A stretch of DNA of 40,043 nucleotides from a virus: positions 1 through 40,043 of IMG/VR virus record IMGVR_UViG_3300036766_000208. One strand, 5' to 3'. The notes under the pieces are model-generated. The model did not search any database and was not told the origin of the DNA. It was given only the letters and a program-made list of their open reading frames with translations. Positions 39,005-40,043 of this stretch are shown one piece after another. Each line of letters begins with the position of its first letter. Positions within the stretch are counted from its first letter, which is position 1. The position numbers were made by a program, and so were the translations under genes.

Positions 39005-40043
39005 ATGGCCTATATTCCAAACCCAAATCAGAGTGTTTCAGGAACAGTGGGGGCTTCCATTGTTGGATTGCCGCCATTTAAGCTGGGCGAAAGCACCAAC
39101 GCGTCGGTTATCACTGTGGGGACGGCTGCCCCGAACCAGTCGGTTTCGGGAACCGTAGGGGCATCGGTCATTGGTCACGCACCTGTTGTTATCGTCGGTG
39201 GCTCAATCCTCACTTCCTCAACAGCAAATCAGAGCGTGAGTGGGTCAGTGGGTATTGAGGGTACGCCTACATTCTTACAGCTCGCGGGTTCAATTTTAGC
39301 AACATCTGCAACCGTTACGCCTGCTGCAAATCAATCCGTGTCAGGTACGGTCGGCGCATCAATTATTGGGCTGACCCCCGTGAGCGTCACGTTTCCTACG
39401 AACCAAAACGTCTCTGGTTCCGTAGTTGCTTTTCAAGGAACACCTGAGTGGACAGTTAAAAGCTCATTGGCGGGGGGTATTTTCCCTGTCTCTGGTTCGG
39501 TTGCAGCGACTATCACCAACACAAACCTCAACGTGGGTGGTTCGGTTGTCGCGTTTCAAGGTGCTGGATGGTCGGGCTCAGTTGCCGCAGTTCAAGCAGG
39601 CACACGCACCACATCCATCGTAAGCACCGTTCCTTCATCAGTTATTGTCGGTACTTCCATGTTCGGACAACTCCCTGCCGGTACAGCCCCGCTTGGGTCT
39701 GTCGCTACATTGCAAGGAACGAATCCTTGGATAACACAACCAACGAGCGGTTCAATATTTGCTATGCAAGTTGCTGGTTCTGTTATGGCCACATCTGCAA
39801 CAGTAAACATGTCAAATTCATCGGTGATGCTTTTAAACGGTGGAAACATGATTGGTTCTGTTGCGGCTTATCAGGGTTCTATACCTTGGACTATTGGTTC
39901 GGTCTATGGAAATATCGCGGGTTCTGTCGCAGCATTTCAGGCAGGAACGAGAATAACCTCTCTCGTCAGCACGACACCCTCTAGTGTTCAGGTGGGTGCA
40001 TCTATTATGGGTATTGCTCCTGTAACGCTCACAGCAAACACCG
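39005..40043 (+). CDS. Repetitive fibre/adhesin-like protein (5' part; runs off window)
   Basis: Open from ATG 39005 to the window end (346 codons, no stop). Composed of degenerate Ser/Gly/Val/Thr repeats. The first four begin NQSVSG(T/S)VG near 39026, 39134, 39228 and 39329. Later units read GSVVAFQGT, GSVAAFQAGTR, TSIVSTVPSSVIVG and TNPWI-type motifs. The protein looks beta-rich and elongated. Similar proteins occur in metagenomic phages as large fibre components. It starts after a TAAT junction behind the stalk-type fibre. The missing C-terminus may carry the receptor-binding part. Confidence 0.75.
   Translation, partial: MAYIPNPNQSVSGTVGASIVGLPPFKLGESTNASVITVGTAAPNQSVSGTVGASVIGHAPVVIVGGSILTSSTANQSVSGSVGIEGTPTFLQLAGSILATSATVTPAANQSVSGTVGASIIGLTPVSVTFPTNQNVSGSVVAFQGTPEWTVKSSLAGGIFPVSGSVAATITNTNLNVGGSVVAFQGAGWSGSVAAVQAGTRTTSIVSTVPSSVIVGTSMFGQLPAGTAPLGSVATLQGTNPWITQPTSGSIFAMQVAGSVMATSATVNMSNSSVMLLNGGNMIGSVAAYQGSIPWTIGSVYGNIAGSVAAFQAGTRITSLVSTTPSSVQVGASIMGIAPVTLTANT

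Noticed and set aside
31602-40043. Diversity-generating retroelement acting on fibre genes
   Set aside because: No reverse transcriptase and no template/variable repeat pair is present; fibre repetition is internal only.

Overview
The window looks like most of the genome of a tailed dsDNA bacteriophage (Caudoviricetes). Every supported gene lies on the + strand in long, tightly packed, overlapping series. Recognisable hallmarks are a large terminase, a portal protein, a scaffold-like protein, an N4-gp56-like major capsid protein, tail-fibre proteins and a lysozyme-like endolysin. There is a connector-like protein and two large internal-virion-like proteins, but no tape measure, tail tube, sheath or baseplate gene, so a podovirus-like particle is the best guess. 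No integrase or lysogeny repressor was seen. The host cannot be read from the sequence. The endolysin resembles lysozyme-like domains I associate with Patescibacteria, most genes lack a Shine-Dalgarno sequence, and several transcripts appear leaderless, but these are hints only.

Layout. (1) 1-751: end of an upstream gene, a holin-like membrane protein, a secreted endolysin and an intrinsic terminator. (2) 752-1462: a gene-free control region with an AT-rich palindrome, ATTGTCAA repeats, a promoter, about 250 nt of strongly base-paired candidate RNA, a second promoter and an intrinsic terminator abutting the next start codon. (3) 1463-9294: early/replication region with a putative replication initiator, a ribbon-helix-helix regulator, ERF-type annealing protein, HNH nuclease, Dam-type adenine methyltransferase inside a 264-bp direct duplication, nucleotide-metabolism proteins and many small zinc-ribbon or unknown proteins. 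(4) 9295-11019: NinG/HNH-like nuclease, then a GC-rich metallophosphoesterase cassette with its own promoter, ribosome binding site and terminators (moron-like).

(5) 11020-20576: a 9.5-kb glycan island of twelve consecutive genes: GT6, two GT2, two GT11-like, GT17, DUF5672-like and DUF3431-like proteins, a GDP-mannose 3,5-epimerase-like enzyme, an RmlB-like 4,6-dehydratase, another extended SDR, and a DegT-fold enzyme whose PLP lysine is replaced by histidine, as in sugar 3-dehydratases. (6) 20581-22352: a chaperonin pair, a divergent short GroES and a 513-aa GroEL-like protein whose GDGTTT nucleotide motif has become GGGRTA. (7) 22361-40043: packaging and virion genes, with an FkbM methyltransferase between the small- and large-terminase genes, ending in a repetitive fibre gene that runs off the window.

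The glycan genes, chaperonins and an FkbM methyltransferase lie directly upstream of and in line with packaging and capsid genes. This fits a programme in which particle proteins are folded with phage chaperonins and possibly decorated with phage-made sugars, although modification of the host surface is equally possible.
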